From Desulfoferula mesophila (GTDB lineage Bacteria > Desulfobacterota > Desulfarculia > Desulfarculales > Desulfarculaceae), in contig NZ_AP028679.1 of NCBI RefSeq assembly GCF_037076455.1, positions 1,813,501 to 1,877,500 on the forward strand: DNA of 64,000 nt, in the 5' to 3' direction. Shown here piece after piece: positions 49,321 to 57,101 of this stretch. The notes beneath the pieces were generated by a model, which saw nothing but the letters and a program-made list of their open reading frames with translations, had not been told where the DNA came from and ran no database searches. Every line of letters begins with the position of its first letter. The stretch's first letter is position 1. Made by a program: the position numbers and the translations under genes.

Positions 49321-49376
49321 CCGGCGGCGGGGGCAGGCAAGTGCCGCCGGGCCGGGAGCGGCGCGAACCGCTCCCG
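49321..49376 (-). promoter_or_regulatory. Two tandem hairpins after the TRAP binding-protein gene
   Basis: CGGGAGCGG/CCGCTCCCG (49353-49361 with 49368-49376) and CCGGCGGC/GCCGCCGG (49321-49328 with 49343-49350) form two perfect stems in the gap between dctP-like and dctQ-like genes. Neither has a T tract. They probably stabilise the upstream message or cut read-through, giving more binding protein than permease. Confidence 0.5.
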
Positions 49377-49391
49377 ACCGGACGGAGGTTT

Positions 49392-50396
49392 CTAGAACTT
49401 GACGCCCTTGGCCTTAAGGTTGGCCTTGATGATGTCCACCAGCTTGCGGCAGTAGGGTGACTTGCTGGCGGTCTGCTCATACAGGGGCATGAGCTTCTGA
49501 ATCCAGATGCCCAACTCTTCCTTGGACAGCTTGATGATCTTCACGTCTTTAGTGGCCGCGAAGTCGATGGCTTCCTGGTCCCACTTGGGGCTCATGTCGA
49601 AGCTGCGGTCCTGGGCCATAACGGCGGCCTTGCGCACGGCTTCCTGCTGGTCCTTGGGCAAGGACTCGAACACCTTGGTGTTGATGGCCAGTTCCACCAC
49701 GCCGGGGGTGTGGAAGGCGGGGTCGCTCACGTAGTTGAGCACCTCGTAGAGCTTGTACTTCTTCAGGGTGTACCAAGGATAGTCGGTGCCGTCCACGGTG
49801 CCCCGCTGCAGGGCCATGTACTGCTCGGCGCCGGGAATGGCCGCGGCGGCAGCGCCCAGGGCCTCGACGATCAGGGCCTCCAGACCGAAAGCGCGGATCT
49901 TCTTGCCCTGGAGGTCAGCCAGTTTGTGCACCGGGAACTTGGTCATCAGGCCCATGGTGGCCACGGAGATGGAACCCAGGAAGGTCACCCCGTGCTTGGA
50001 CATGGCCTCGGCGAAGACCTTGTGATAGCCCTTGTTCACCAGGATGTCCTTGGCCTCGGCCGGGCTGGACCAGTTGAAAGGCAGCCACTGCACGTTGACC
50101 TCGGGGAATACGCCGGTGAAGTAGAGGAAGGAACCGGAGTAGCCGTCGATCATGCCGCTCTTGAGCGACTCCAGGGCCTCGCGGGATTTGACCAGCTGGC
50201 CGGGCCAGAACACCTTGATCTTGAGTTTGCCGTTGGTCATTTTGCTGACCTGCTCGGCGAAGAAGGTGGTGGTCTGTCCCACGTAAGCGGTTTCCGGATA
50301 CACACACTGGAACTTCAGCGTCTTGGCCTGGGCCAGACCGCTCAAACCCAGCACCATCAACGCTCCGATGAACAGTGCCAAAAATCTACGGGCCAT
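49392..50396 (-). CDS. TRAP transporter substrate-binding protein (DctP-like)
   Basis: Periplasmic receptor of 334 residues. Signal peptide at 1-24 (FLALFIGALMVLGLSGLAQA). Mature sequence starts KTLKFQCVYPETAYVGQT; ALESLKSGMIDGYSGSFLYF near 78-97 and KIRAFGLEALIVEALGAA near 168-185 precede GAEQYMALQRGTVDGTDYPW near 192-211, the typical DctP ligand region with the buried Arg likely at R167 or R170. Ligand is an organic acid; the operon points to a 2-hydroxy acid. ATG 50396 follows AAAGGGAG. Confidence 0.92.
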   Translation of the reverse strand: MARRFLALFIGALMVLGLSGLAQAKTLKFQCVYPETAYVGQTTTFFAEQVSKMTNGKLKIKVFWPGQLVKSREALESLKSGMIDGYSGSFLYFTGVFPEVNVQWLPFNWSSPAEAKDILVNKGYHKVFAEAMSKHGVTFLGSISVATMGLMTKFPVHKLADLQGKKIRAFGLEALIVEALGAAAAAIPGAEQYMALQRGTVDGTDYPWYTLKKYKLYEVLNYVSDPAFHTPGVVELAINTKVFESLPKDQQEAVRKAAVMAQDRSFDMSPKWDQEAIDFAATKDVKIIKLSKEELGIWIQKLMPLYEQTASKSPYCRKLVDIIKANLKAKGVKF

Positions 50397-50504
50397 GTTC
50401 TAACTCCCTTTCCGCCGGGGACGGTCAGCGCCCTGCCGGTCTCTCCTGTTAAGCACTCTCTCCTCATATGCTTAGGCGCGAACCCCTTGGCTCTCGCCGG
50501 AAAA

Positions 50505-52004
50505 TCAGTCGAGCCTGATGGAACGCTTGAGCACCTTGCCGGTGTGGGTCTTGGGCAGCTCGTCGGTGATGCGCACGATGCGGGGGTATTTGTAGGGCGC
50601 TACCCGCTCCTTCACAAAGGCCCGAATATCATCGGGGGTGGCCGCCGCTCCCTCGCGCAGCACCACCATGGCCGCCACCTCCTCGCCTAGGTCCGGGTGG
50701 GCCTGACCCACCACCGCCGCCTCCAACACCGCCGGGTGCTGGTAGAGCACCTCTTCGATCTCCCGGGGGTACACGTTGTAGCCGCCCCGGATTATCATCT
50801 CCTTTTTGCGGTCCACGATGTAGATGTAATCGTCGGCGTCCTTGCGGGCCAGATCACCGGTGTGCAGCCAGCCGCCGCGCAGGGTGTCCGCCGTGGCCTG
50901 GGGCTGGTTGAGGTAGCCCTTCATCACGCCCGGCCCCTTGACGATCAGCTCGCCCACCTGGCCCTGGGGGACCTCCTGGTCCATCTCGCCCACCACCTTG
51001 GCCTGGAAGCCGGGGATGGGTAGGCCGATGGAGCCGGGCTTGGTGGCCTTGCCATAGGGATTCTCCACGCACACCGGCGAGCATTCGGTGAGGCCGTAGC
51101 CCTCGTAGATGGTGGTGCTGTAGCCCGCCTCGAAACGCTTGATCACCTCCACGGGCAACGAGGCTCCGCCACTGATGCAATAGTGCAGGGAGGAGCGCTT
51201 GAGGGGCCGCTTGACGGCCATCTCGGCCAGGCGGTTGAAGATGGTGGGCACCGCGATGAGGATGGTGTCGTCCATCTCCTCTATGGCCGCGTAGGTCTCA
51301 TCCGGCTCGAAGTGCTCCCACAGGCGCAGGGTGATGCCCAAATACACCGAGGCATTGAGGCTGGAGGTCTGGCCATAGATGTGGAAAAGGGGCAGCATGC
51401 CCAGGCTGGTCACCTTGGGATCGGTTTGGCGCATGTCCGCGATGGTGGTGGCGTTGCTGGACAGGTTGCGGTGGGTGAGCATGGCCCCCTTGGCCAGGCC
51501 GGTGGTGCCCGAGGTGTAGATGATGGCCCAGGTGTCGTCGTCCTGGGCCGGGTGCACGGGGTAGGGGCCTTGCTCCCGGGGCACCTCATTCAGGGGCGTA
51601 TAGCCCTGGGCGGCCGGTCCGGTGGCGCAGCGGATGTCTATCTGGGGCATCCCCGCCAGCACCGCTCCGGCGTACTCCAGATATTGGCCGTGGCCGATAA
51701 AGGCCCGAGCCCCGGAGTCGCTGAATATGTGCTTGAGTTCCTGGGTGCGGTAGAGGAAATTCACCGGCAAAACCACGGCGCCCAATTTGGCCAGGGCGTA
51801 GTAGCAGATAACCCAGTCCAAAGAGTTGGGCATCATGAGCACGCAGACCTGGCCCGGCTCCAGCCCCTTTTGCTTCAGGCCCCAGGCCAGGGCGTCGGTT
51901 TTTTGGTCGAATTCCCCGTAGGTCATGGTTTGGCCGTTGAAGTCCACGGCGACGTGGCCGGGGACTCGTGCGGCGGTGTCGGTCAGCAGCTTGGCTATAT
52001 TCAA
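50505..52004 (-). CDS. Acyl-CoA ligase (long-chain-fatty-acid-CoA ligase type)
   Basis: AMP-forming ligase of 499 residues. The P-loop TWAIIYTSGTTGLAKGAML is near 154-172, then YEGYGLTECSPV near 300-311, GWLHTGDLARKDADDYIYI near 373-391 and the C-terminal PKTHTGKVLKRSIRL with the catalytic lysine (GKVLKR). TTG at 52004 is my start, seven bases after GTGGGG; the frame is open to 52103 but crosses a terminator. Chain-length or aromatic preference cannot be read from sequence. It neighbours the beta-oxidation genes. Confidence 0.88.
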   Translation of the reverse strand: MNIAKLLTDTAARVPGHVAVDFNGQTMTYGEFDQKTDALAWGLKQKGLEPGQVCVLMMPNSLDWVICYYALAKLGAVVLPVNFLYRTQELKHIFSDSGARAFIGHGQYLEYAGAVLAGMPQIDIRCATGPAAQGYTPLNEVPREQGPYPVHPAQDDDTWAIIYTSGTTGLAKGAMLTHRNLSSNATTIADMRQTDPKVTSLGMLPLFHIYGQTSSLNASVYLGITLRLWEHFEPDETYAAIEEMDDTILIAVPTIFNRLAEMAVKRPLKRSSLHYCISGGASLPVEVIKRFEAGYSTTIYEGYGLTECSPVCVENPYGKATKPGSIGLPIPGFQAKVVGEMDQEVPQGQVGELIVKGPGVMKGYLNQPQATADTLRGGWLHTGDLARKDADDYIYIVDRKKEMIIRGGYNVYPREIEEVLYQHPAVLEAAVVGQAHPDLGEEVAAMVVLREGAAATPDDIRAFVKERVAPYKYPRIVRITDELPKTHTGKVLKRSIRLD

Positions 52005-52017
52005 GGCATACCCCACG

Positions 52018-52042
52018 AAAAACCCCGGGCCGAAGCCCGGGG
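52018..52042 (-). terminator. Intrinsic terminator after the thiolase gene
   Basis: On the minus strand CCCCGGGC-TTCG-GCCCGGGG is followed by TTTTTCG. It lies ten bases after the thiolase stop, and the next gene starts only 14 bases further on. Read-through must occur if the ligase belongs to the same transcript; otherwise the ligase has its own start signal inside the thiolase gene. Confidence 0.85.
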
Positions 52043-52051
52043 TCGTTATGT

Positions 52052-53230
52052 TCAGGCCAGATTTTTCACCAACAAAGCCACCCCCATGCCTCCACCCACG
52101 CACATGGTGGCCAGACCCAGTTCCTTGCCGGAGCGTTTCATTTCGTAGATGAGCTTGGTCAGGATCACCCCGCCGGTGGCGCTGATGGGGTGGCCCAGGG
52201 CGATGGCCCCGCCGTTGACGTTGACCTTGTCCGGGTCCAGGCCCAGCTCGCGGATGCAGGCCAGCGACTGGCTGGCAAAAGCCTCGTTCAACTCGACAAT
52301 GTCGATGTCGCTCAGGGCCAGGCCGGTTTTCTTGAGCACCTGGCGGGTGGCGTCGATGGGGCCGATGCCCATGATGGAAGGATCGACCCCCACCGTGGCG
52401 TAGCCCAGGATGGCCACCAGGGGTTTCAAGCCCAACTCTTGGGCTCGCTCTCGCGAGGCCACCACCACGGCGGAGGCGCCGTCGTTCATGCCGCTGGAGT
52501 TGCCGGCCGTGACCGAGCCGTCCTTTTTGAACACCGGCCTGAGCTTGGCCAGGTCATCGGCCGTGGTCTGGGGCCGGGGGTGTTCGTCAATGGCGAACAT
52601 GACGGGATCGCCCTTGCGTTGAGGTATGGGCACCGGCACGATCTCGTCGGTGAACACGCCCGCTTCTAAAGCGCGCTTGGTCTTCTGCTGGCTGGACAGG
52701 GCGAAGGCGTCCTGGTCTTCGCGGTTGATCCGGTATTGCTCGGCCACGTTTTCGGCGGTCTCGCCCATGGTGTTGTTGCTCAGGGGATCGTAGAGCACCA
52801 ACTGGTCGATCATCTTGGCGTGACCCAGGCGCGAGCCCCAGCGGTTGCTGGGCACCAGGTAGGCCGCGTTGGACATGTGTTCCACCCCTCCGGCCACCAT
52901 GAGGCCCGCGTCGCCGGCCTTGATGGCCTGGGCGGCCAAAAACACCGTCTTGAGCGAGCCGCCGCAGGCGTGGGACACCGTGTACTCGGGCACCGGTATG
53001 GGGATGCCGGCGTGCACCGCGATGGGCCGGGCGACGTTGGGGGGCAGGGCTCCGGTGCGGTACTGCTGAGCCAGGCAGACTTCTTCCACCTGGCCGGGCT
53101 CAACGCCCGCCCGCTTGACCGCCTCCTTGACGACCAGGGCGCCCAGGTCGTCGTCGGTGACCGCCTTCAGGGTGCCGCCGAAGCGCCCCACCGGGGTGCG
53201 GGCGGCGGAAATGATAACAGGTTCCGGCAT
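52052..53230 (-). CDS. Acetyl-CoA C-acyltransferase (thiolase)
   Basis: 392-residue thiolase. Catalytic Cys89 in TVSHACGGSLKTVF, the family NGGAIALGHPISATGGVIL near 341-359 with the catalytic His, and the second cysteine in ATMCVGGGMGVALL near 375-388. Length is normal. Start is ATG at 53230 with GGAG upstream; an in-frame ATG at 53287 would add a low-complexity extension. It cleaves 3-oxoacyl-CoA, or condenses acetyl-CoA, after the dehydrogenase encoded upstream. Confidence 0.93.
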   Translation of the reverse strand: MPEPVIISAARTPVGRFGGTLKAVTDDDLGALVVKEAVKRAGVEPGQVEEVCLAQQYRTGALPPNVARPIAVHAGIPIPVPEYTVSHACGGSLKTVFLAAQAIKAGDAGLMVAGGVEHMSNAAYLVPSNRWGSRLGHAKMIDQLVLYDPLSNNTMGETAENVAEQYRINREDQDAFALSSQQKTKRALEAGVFTDEIVPVPIPQRKGDPVMFAIDEHPRPQTTADDLAKLRPVFKKDGSVTAGNSSGMNDGASAVVVASRERAQELGLKPLVAILGYATVGVDPSIMGIGPIDATRQVLKKTGLALSDIDIVELNEAFASQSLACIRELGLDPDKVNVNGGAIALGHPISATGGVILTKLIYEMKRSGKELGLATMCVGGGMGVALLVKNLA

Positions 53231-53249
53231 GGTCTTATGCTCCAGCTGG

Positions 53250-54131
53250 TTAGTCGGTGGGGCCCAGGCGGTTGCCCTTGTCGTCATAGCGGTACCAGCC
53301 CACGCCGGTCTTGCGGCCCAACTGGCCGGCCTTCACCTTGCGGCGCAGCAAAAAGGGCGGGTACCATTTTTCCTCGCGGGTTTCCTGGTACATGGCCATG
53401 AGCGCCCCGTAGGTGACGTCCAGGCCCACCATGTCGCCGGTCTCGAAGATGCCCATCTTGCGGCCCGAGGCCAGGCGCAGGCCCTTGTCGATGTCCTCCA
53501 CCGAGGCCACCCCCTGCTCCACCAGGCGCATGGCCTCCATGGTGGAGGGGAAGTTGATGCGGTTGATGACGAACCCGGCCACGTCGCGGTTGACCATGAT
53601 GGGCTCTTTTTTGATCGACAGCACGAACTCGCGGCCCGCGGCAAAGGCGGCATCGCTGGTCATGGTGCCCCGGATCACCTCAACCGCCTGCATCATGGGC
53701 ACCGGGGAGAAGAAGTGGATGCCCAGGAAGCGCTCGGGGTTGTCCACGTGGGAGGCCAGCTCGCTGATGGGAATGGCGCTGGTGTTGCTGGCCACCAAAC
53801 TATCCGGGCTCAGCACCGGGTTGAGCTTGGCGTAGACCTCTCTTTTCACCTCTAGGTTCTCGAACACCACCTCCATGACCAGGTCGGCCTCGGCGGCCGG
53901 GGCCAGGTCCACCGAGGTGGAGATGCGGCCCATGACCTCGTCCAGGGTGCCCGGCACCTTGCCCTTTTCGATGAGCTTGCCCGCCGACCAGGCGATGTTC
54001 TTGACGGCCTTGTCCAGCTGCTCCTGGCTCACGTCGCTCAAGGTGGCCTGCAGGCCGGCCTGGGCGCACACCTGGGCGATGCCGCTGCCCATGAGGCCCG
54101 AGCCCACGATGAAGATCTTTTGCACCGCCAT
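53250..54131 (-). CDS. 3-hydroxyacyl-CoA dehydrogenase (3-hydroxybutyryl-CoA type)
   Basis: 293-residue NAD-dependent dehydrogenase. Rossmann loop IVGSGLMGSGIAQVCAQAGL near 8-27, NTSAIPISELASHVDNPERF near 115-134, LGIHFFSPVPMMQAVEVIRG near 136-155 with the catalytic His, and the C-terminal domain GYxx-type end (KTGVGWYRYDDKGN near 276-289). Size fits single-function HBD rather than the fused FadB. It lies 19 bases from thiolase and two bases from the acyl-CoA dehydrogenase gene. Confidence 0.93.
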   Translation of the reverse strand: MAVQKIFIVGSGLMGSGIAQVCAQAGLQATLSDVSQEQLDKAVKNIAWSAGKLIEKGKVPGTLDEVMGRISTSVDLAPAAEADLVMEVVFENLEVKREVYAKLNPVLSPDSLVASNTSAIPISELASHVDNPERFLGIHFFSPVPMMQAVEVIRGTMTSDAAFAAGREFVLSIKKEPIMVNRDVAGFVINRINFPSTMEAMRLVEQGVASVEDIDKGLRLASGRKMGIFETGDMVGLDVTYGALMAMYQETREEKWYPPFLLRRKVKAGQLGRKTGVGWYRYDDKGNRLGPTD

Positions 54132-54133
54132 GG

Positions 54134-55297
54134 CTACTTGCCCCCCTTGAGCAGGTTGCGGGCGATGACCACCTTTTGGATTTCGTCGGTGCCCTCGTAG
54201 ATGCGGGTCAGCCTGAGGTCGCGGTAGAAGCGCTCCACCGGGAAGTCCTTCATGTAGCCCATGCCGCCGTGGATCTGCACGGCCATGTCGGCCACCCGGT
54301 TGGCCATCTGGGTGCAGAACAGCTTGACCATGGAGGCTTCTTTGATCACCGAGGTGCCCCGGGTGTCGCGCAGCCAGGCGGCGTGATAGAGCATCTGGCG
54401 GGCGGCGTAGATCTGGGTGGCCATCTCGGCCAGCATGAACTGGATGGCCTGGAACTCGGCGATGGGCTTGCCGAACTGCACCCGCTGCTGGGCGTAGTCT
54501 ACTGATAGGTCAAGCAGCTTCTGGGCCGAGCCCAGGGCCGAGGCGCCCATGGTCAGGCGGCCCTTGTCCAGGGTTTTCATGGCGGTCTTGAAGCCCTGAC
54601 CGATCATGGCATCGCCGCCGATGACCCGGTCCTTGGGGATGCGGCAGTTATCGAAGATCAATTCGCAGGTGTGGGAGCCGCGCATGCCCATCTTGCGCTC
54701 GATGGTGCCCACGAAGAAGCCGGGGTCGGTCTTTTCCACCACGAAAGCGGTGATGCCGCCCCGGGCCTTTTTGGCGCGGTCGGTTAGGGCGAAGACCGTG
54801 GAGCAGTCGGCGATGTCGCCGTTGGTGATGAAGTGCTTGCGGCCGTTGAGCACCCAGGTGTCGCCTTCCAACACGGCGGTGGTCTGCACGTTGGAGGCGT
54901 CGGAGCCGGCCTCGGGCTCGGTAAGCGCGAAGCAGCCGATCCACTCGCCCGAGGCCATCTTGGGCAGGTATTTCTCCCGCTGCTCCTCGGTGCCGTCGAT
55001 GGCGATGCCCTGGGAGCCGATGCCGTTGTTGGTGCCGATGCGGGTGCGGAAGCAGGCGTTGACCTGGGAGAGCTCCTCATAGACCAGGCACTCGCCCAGG
55101 CAGCCGACCTCCAAGCCGCCGTACTTTTCGGAGGTGGCCAGGCCGAACAGACCCAGCTCGCGCATGGTTTGCACTATTTCCTCGGGGATGCGGTCCTCGT
55201 CATCCACCTGCTGGCTGATGGGCTCCAAGTCTTTTTTGACGAACCGGTGCACGGTGTCGACCATGAGGCGTAGGTTTTCAGGTATTTCAAAGTCCAC
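54134..55297 (-). CDS. Acyl-CoA dehydrogenase
   Basis: 387 residues, FAD flavoprotein. GCFALTEPEAGSDASNVQT near 124-142 and WVLNGRKHFITNGDIAD near 151-167 bind FAD; MGMRGSHTCELIFDNCRIP near 205-223 and IQFGKPIAEFQAIQFMLAEM-type helix near 275 follow; the catalytic base is the Glu of TRIYEGTDEIQ near 365. Length and motifs fit glutaryl- or butyryl-type enzymes; an Arg-rich active site is not decidable. Its first codon lies 70 bases downstream of a predicted sigma-54 start point. Electrons go to ETF, encoded at 61264-63038. Confidence 0.93.
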   Translation of the reverse strand: MDFEIPENLRLMVDTVHRFVKKDLEPISQQVDDEDRIPEEIVQTMRELGLFGLATSEKYGGLEVGCLGECLVYEELSQVNACFRTRIGTNNGIGSQGIAIDGTEEQREKYLPKMASGEWIGCFALTEPEAGSDASNVQTTAVLEGDTWVLNGRKHFITNGDIADCSTVFALTDRAKKARGGITAFVVEKTDPGFFVGTIERKMGMRGSHTCELIFDNCRIPKDRVIGGDAMIGQGFKTAMKTLDKGRLTMGASALGSAQKLLDLSVDYAQQRVQFGKPIAEFQAIQFMLAEMATQIYAARQMLYHAAWLRDTRGTSVIKEASMVKLFCTQMANRVADMAVQIHGGMGYMKDFPVERFYRDLRLTRIYEGTDEIQKVVIARNLLKGGK

Positions 55298-55378
55298 TGC
55301 ATGACTCCTATTGAGAGGGAGGCTCAGGGGGCGGCCTCGGTTGATTGTTGCGTGACGGGCAATTCCATGCCCTTATAG

Positions 55379-55394
55379 AGCAACCACCATGCCA
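55379..55394 (-). promoter_or_regulatory. Sigma-54 (-24/-12) promoter
   Basis: On the minus strand TGGCAT-GGTGG-TTGCT matches the sigma-54 consensus TGGCAY-N5-TTGCW in both essential GG and GC pairs with correct spacing. Transcription would start near 55368 and run into the acyl-CoA dehydrogenase, hydroxyacyl-CoA dehydrogenase and thiolase genes. A sigma-54 activator gene lies about 240 bases upstream. Confidence 0.82.
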
Positions 55395-55499
55395 GCTTGC
55401 CTTGACCTGCAATAAATTGTCTAACTAGCTGTAATTAAATGCTTAAGGAAGAAATAGTTTTGGCGGGCCAGGCCGGGGAAAATGAGCCGGAATTAGTCA

Positions 55500-55611
55500 G
55501 TGTATAAAAAACAATACAATCGATTAAAAGCGTAAGGAGGAAATTAAGGTGTTAATTAATTGCTTTAGGTCGTGTGGCAGAGGAATAAACCAGTTTGTGT
55601 ATAAAAAACAC
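55500..55611 (-). promoter_or_regulatory. Repeated upstream sites, possible enhancer for the sigma-54 activator
   Basis: The 14-mer GTGTATAAAAAACA occurs at 55500-55513 and 55597-55610, 97 bases apart. The first copy forms TGTAT-N8-ATACA, the second GTGT-N7-ACAC, so both are inverted-repeat-like. They lie 106-231 bases upstream of the -24/-12 promoter, where enhancer sites are expected, and between it and the activator gene. The remainder of the gap 55298-55634 shows no gene. Confidence 0.6.
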
Positions 55612-55634
55612 TACTAGTATAAAAATTGCTACAG

Positions 55635-57020
55635 TTATTCCAGGCCGTATTTTTTCATCTTTTGGTGCACCCCGGTGCGGTGGATGCCTAAGAGCTCGGC
55701 GGCCTGGGTGCGATTGCCGCCGGTATACTCCAGGGCCTGCTTGATGGCCTCTTTTTCGGCCAGCTCCCGGGCTCGCTTGAGGTTGGGCGGTGCACCGCTG
55801 CCTCGGAAAGCATGACTCAGGTTTTCCAGGAAGTCGGGAGGCAGGTGTTCCTCTTGCAGGGCTTCTCCGCCGGCCACCGCCGCGGCCCGCTCCAGGATGT
55901 TGCGCAGCTCGCGCACGTTGCCAGGCCAGTCGTAGGACATGAGCAGTTGCATGACCTCCGGAGATATCTTGGCGGGCAGTACCCGCTTGCCGGTGCGCAG
56001 GCTGGAGAGAATCTGATAGGCCATGCGGGGGATATCCCGACGGATTTCACGAAGCGGCGGCGTGTGCAGATGGAATATGTTGAGCCGGTAGTACAGGTCT
56101 TGGCGAAAGGTACCGCCCTTTAGCATGACCTTGAGGTTACGGTTGGTGGCCGCGATCACCCGGAAATCCAGCTTCAGCGGCTTGGTTGCCCCCAGGCGCT
56201 CCACCTCCTGCTCCTGGATGACCCTGAGCAGCTTGACCTGCATGGCCAGGGGCATCTCGCCGATTTCATCCAGAAAGATGGTGCCCCCGTCGGCCAGCTC
56301 GAACTTGCCTGGCTTGCCTTTTTGGCTGGCCCCGGTGAAGGCCCCGGCCTCATAGCCGAAAAGCTCCGATTCGAATAGCTCCTGGGGGATGGCCCCGCAG
56401 TTCACCTTGACGAAAGGCTTGTCGTGGCGGGAACTCATGCGGTGAACCGAGTGGGCGAAAAGGTCCTTGCCCGTGCCGGTCTCCCCGGTGATGAGCAGAC
56501 TCAGGTCCGATTGGGCCGCTTGGGTGGCCACCCGCCGGGCGTCCTGAATGGGCGGCGACTCGCCCACCACCAGTTGCAGGTCGTAGCGGCTGGAATAGAG
56601 GTTTTGCAACTCCTTTTCGTAGTAGGTGAGGCGCTCTTCCAACACTTCGGTCTGGCGCACCAATTCCTTGGCCCGCTTCATGTGCCAAAACACCAGCTTG
56701 GCAAAGGCGCCCACCACGTTGCCCTCGGCGTCGCGCAGAGGGATGCGGGCGATGATGCGCTCCTTGCCCTTCATGCGCAACACCGAACCCGCCTCGGCCC
56801 GGCCGGTTTTTATGACTTCGGGCAGCCTGCTCTGGGGGTTGAGCTTGTGGATGTGGCTGCCCACTATGTCCTGGTCGTCCACCTGATAGAACTTGGCGGC
56901 GGCGTGGCTGATGTAGCGCACGATGCCTTCCTTGTCCACCAGGATGATGGACTCGTGGGGCGACTCCAGCAGGGCGCAGAGGAGTTCATGGGGAATGGGG
57001 TTTTTGGCCAGCTTGACCAT
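55635..57020 (-). CDS. Sigma-54-dependent transcriptional activator with PAS domain
   Basis: 461 residues: N-terminal PAS sensor (15-125; IVRYISHAAAKFYQVDDQDI), coiled linker, AAA+ domain from about 150 with Walker A GETGTGKDLFAHS near 181-193, the sigma-54 contact loop GAFTGA near 229-234, Walker B GGTIFLDEIGEM near 248-259 and R-finger region, then a Fis-type helix-turn-helix GNRTQAAELLGIHRTGVHQK near 435-454. It has no response-regulator receiver, so it senses a ligand or redox state through PAS. It likely activates the neighbouring acyl-CoA dehydrogenase operon. Confidence 0.92.
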   Translation of the reverse strand: MVKLAKNPIPHELLCALLESPHESIILVDKEGIVRYISHAAAKFYQVDDQDIVGSHIHKLNPQSRLPEVIKTGRAEAGSVLRMKGKERIIARIPLRDAEGNVVGAFAKLVFWHMKRAKELVRQTEVLEERLTYYEKELQNLYSSRYDLQLVVGESPPIQDARRVATQAAQSDLSLLITGETGTGKDLFAHSVHRMSSRHDKPFVKVNCGAIPQELFESELFGYEAGAFTGASQKGKPGKFELADGGTIFLDEIGEMPLAMQVKLLRVIQEQEVERLGATKPLKLDFRVIAATNRNLKVMLKGGTFRQDLYYRLNIFHLHTPPLREIRRDIPRMAYQILSSLRTGKRVLPAKISPEVMQLLMSYDWPGNVRELRNILERAAAVAGGEALQEEHLPPDFLENLSHAFRGSGAPPNLKRARELAEKEAIKQALEYTGGNRTQAAELLGIHRTGVHQKMKKYGLE

Positions 57021-57101
57021 GCCTATGGCTCGGTTCTCACAGGGTTTGGTGCCTAGATTTTAGCAAACCGGCCCTTCGGCGGCATCAGGCAAACCAGCTT
57101 T

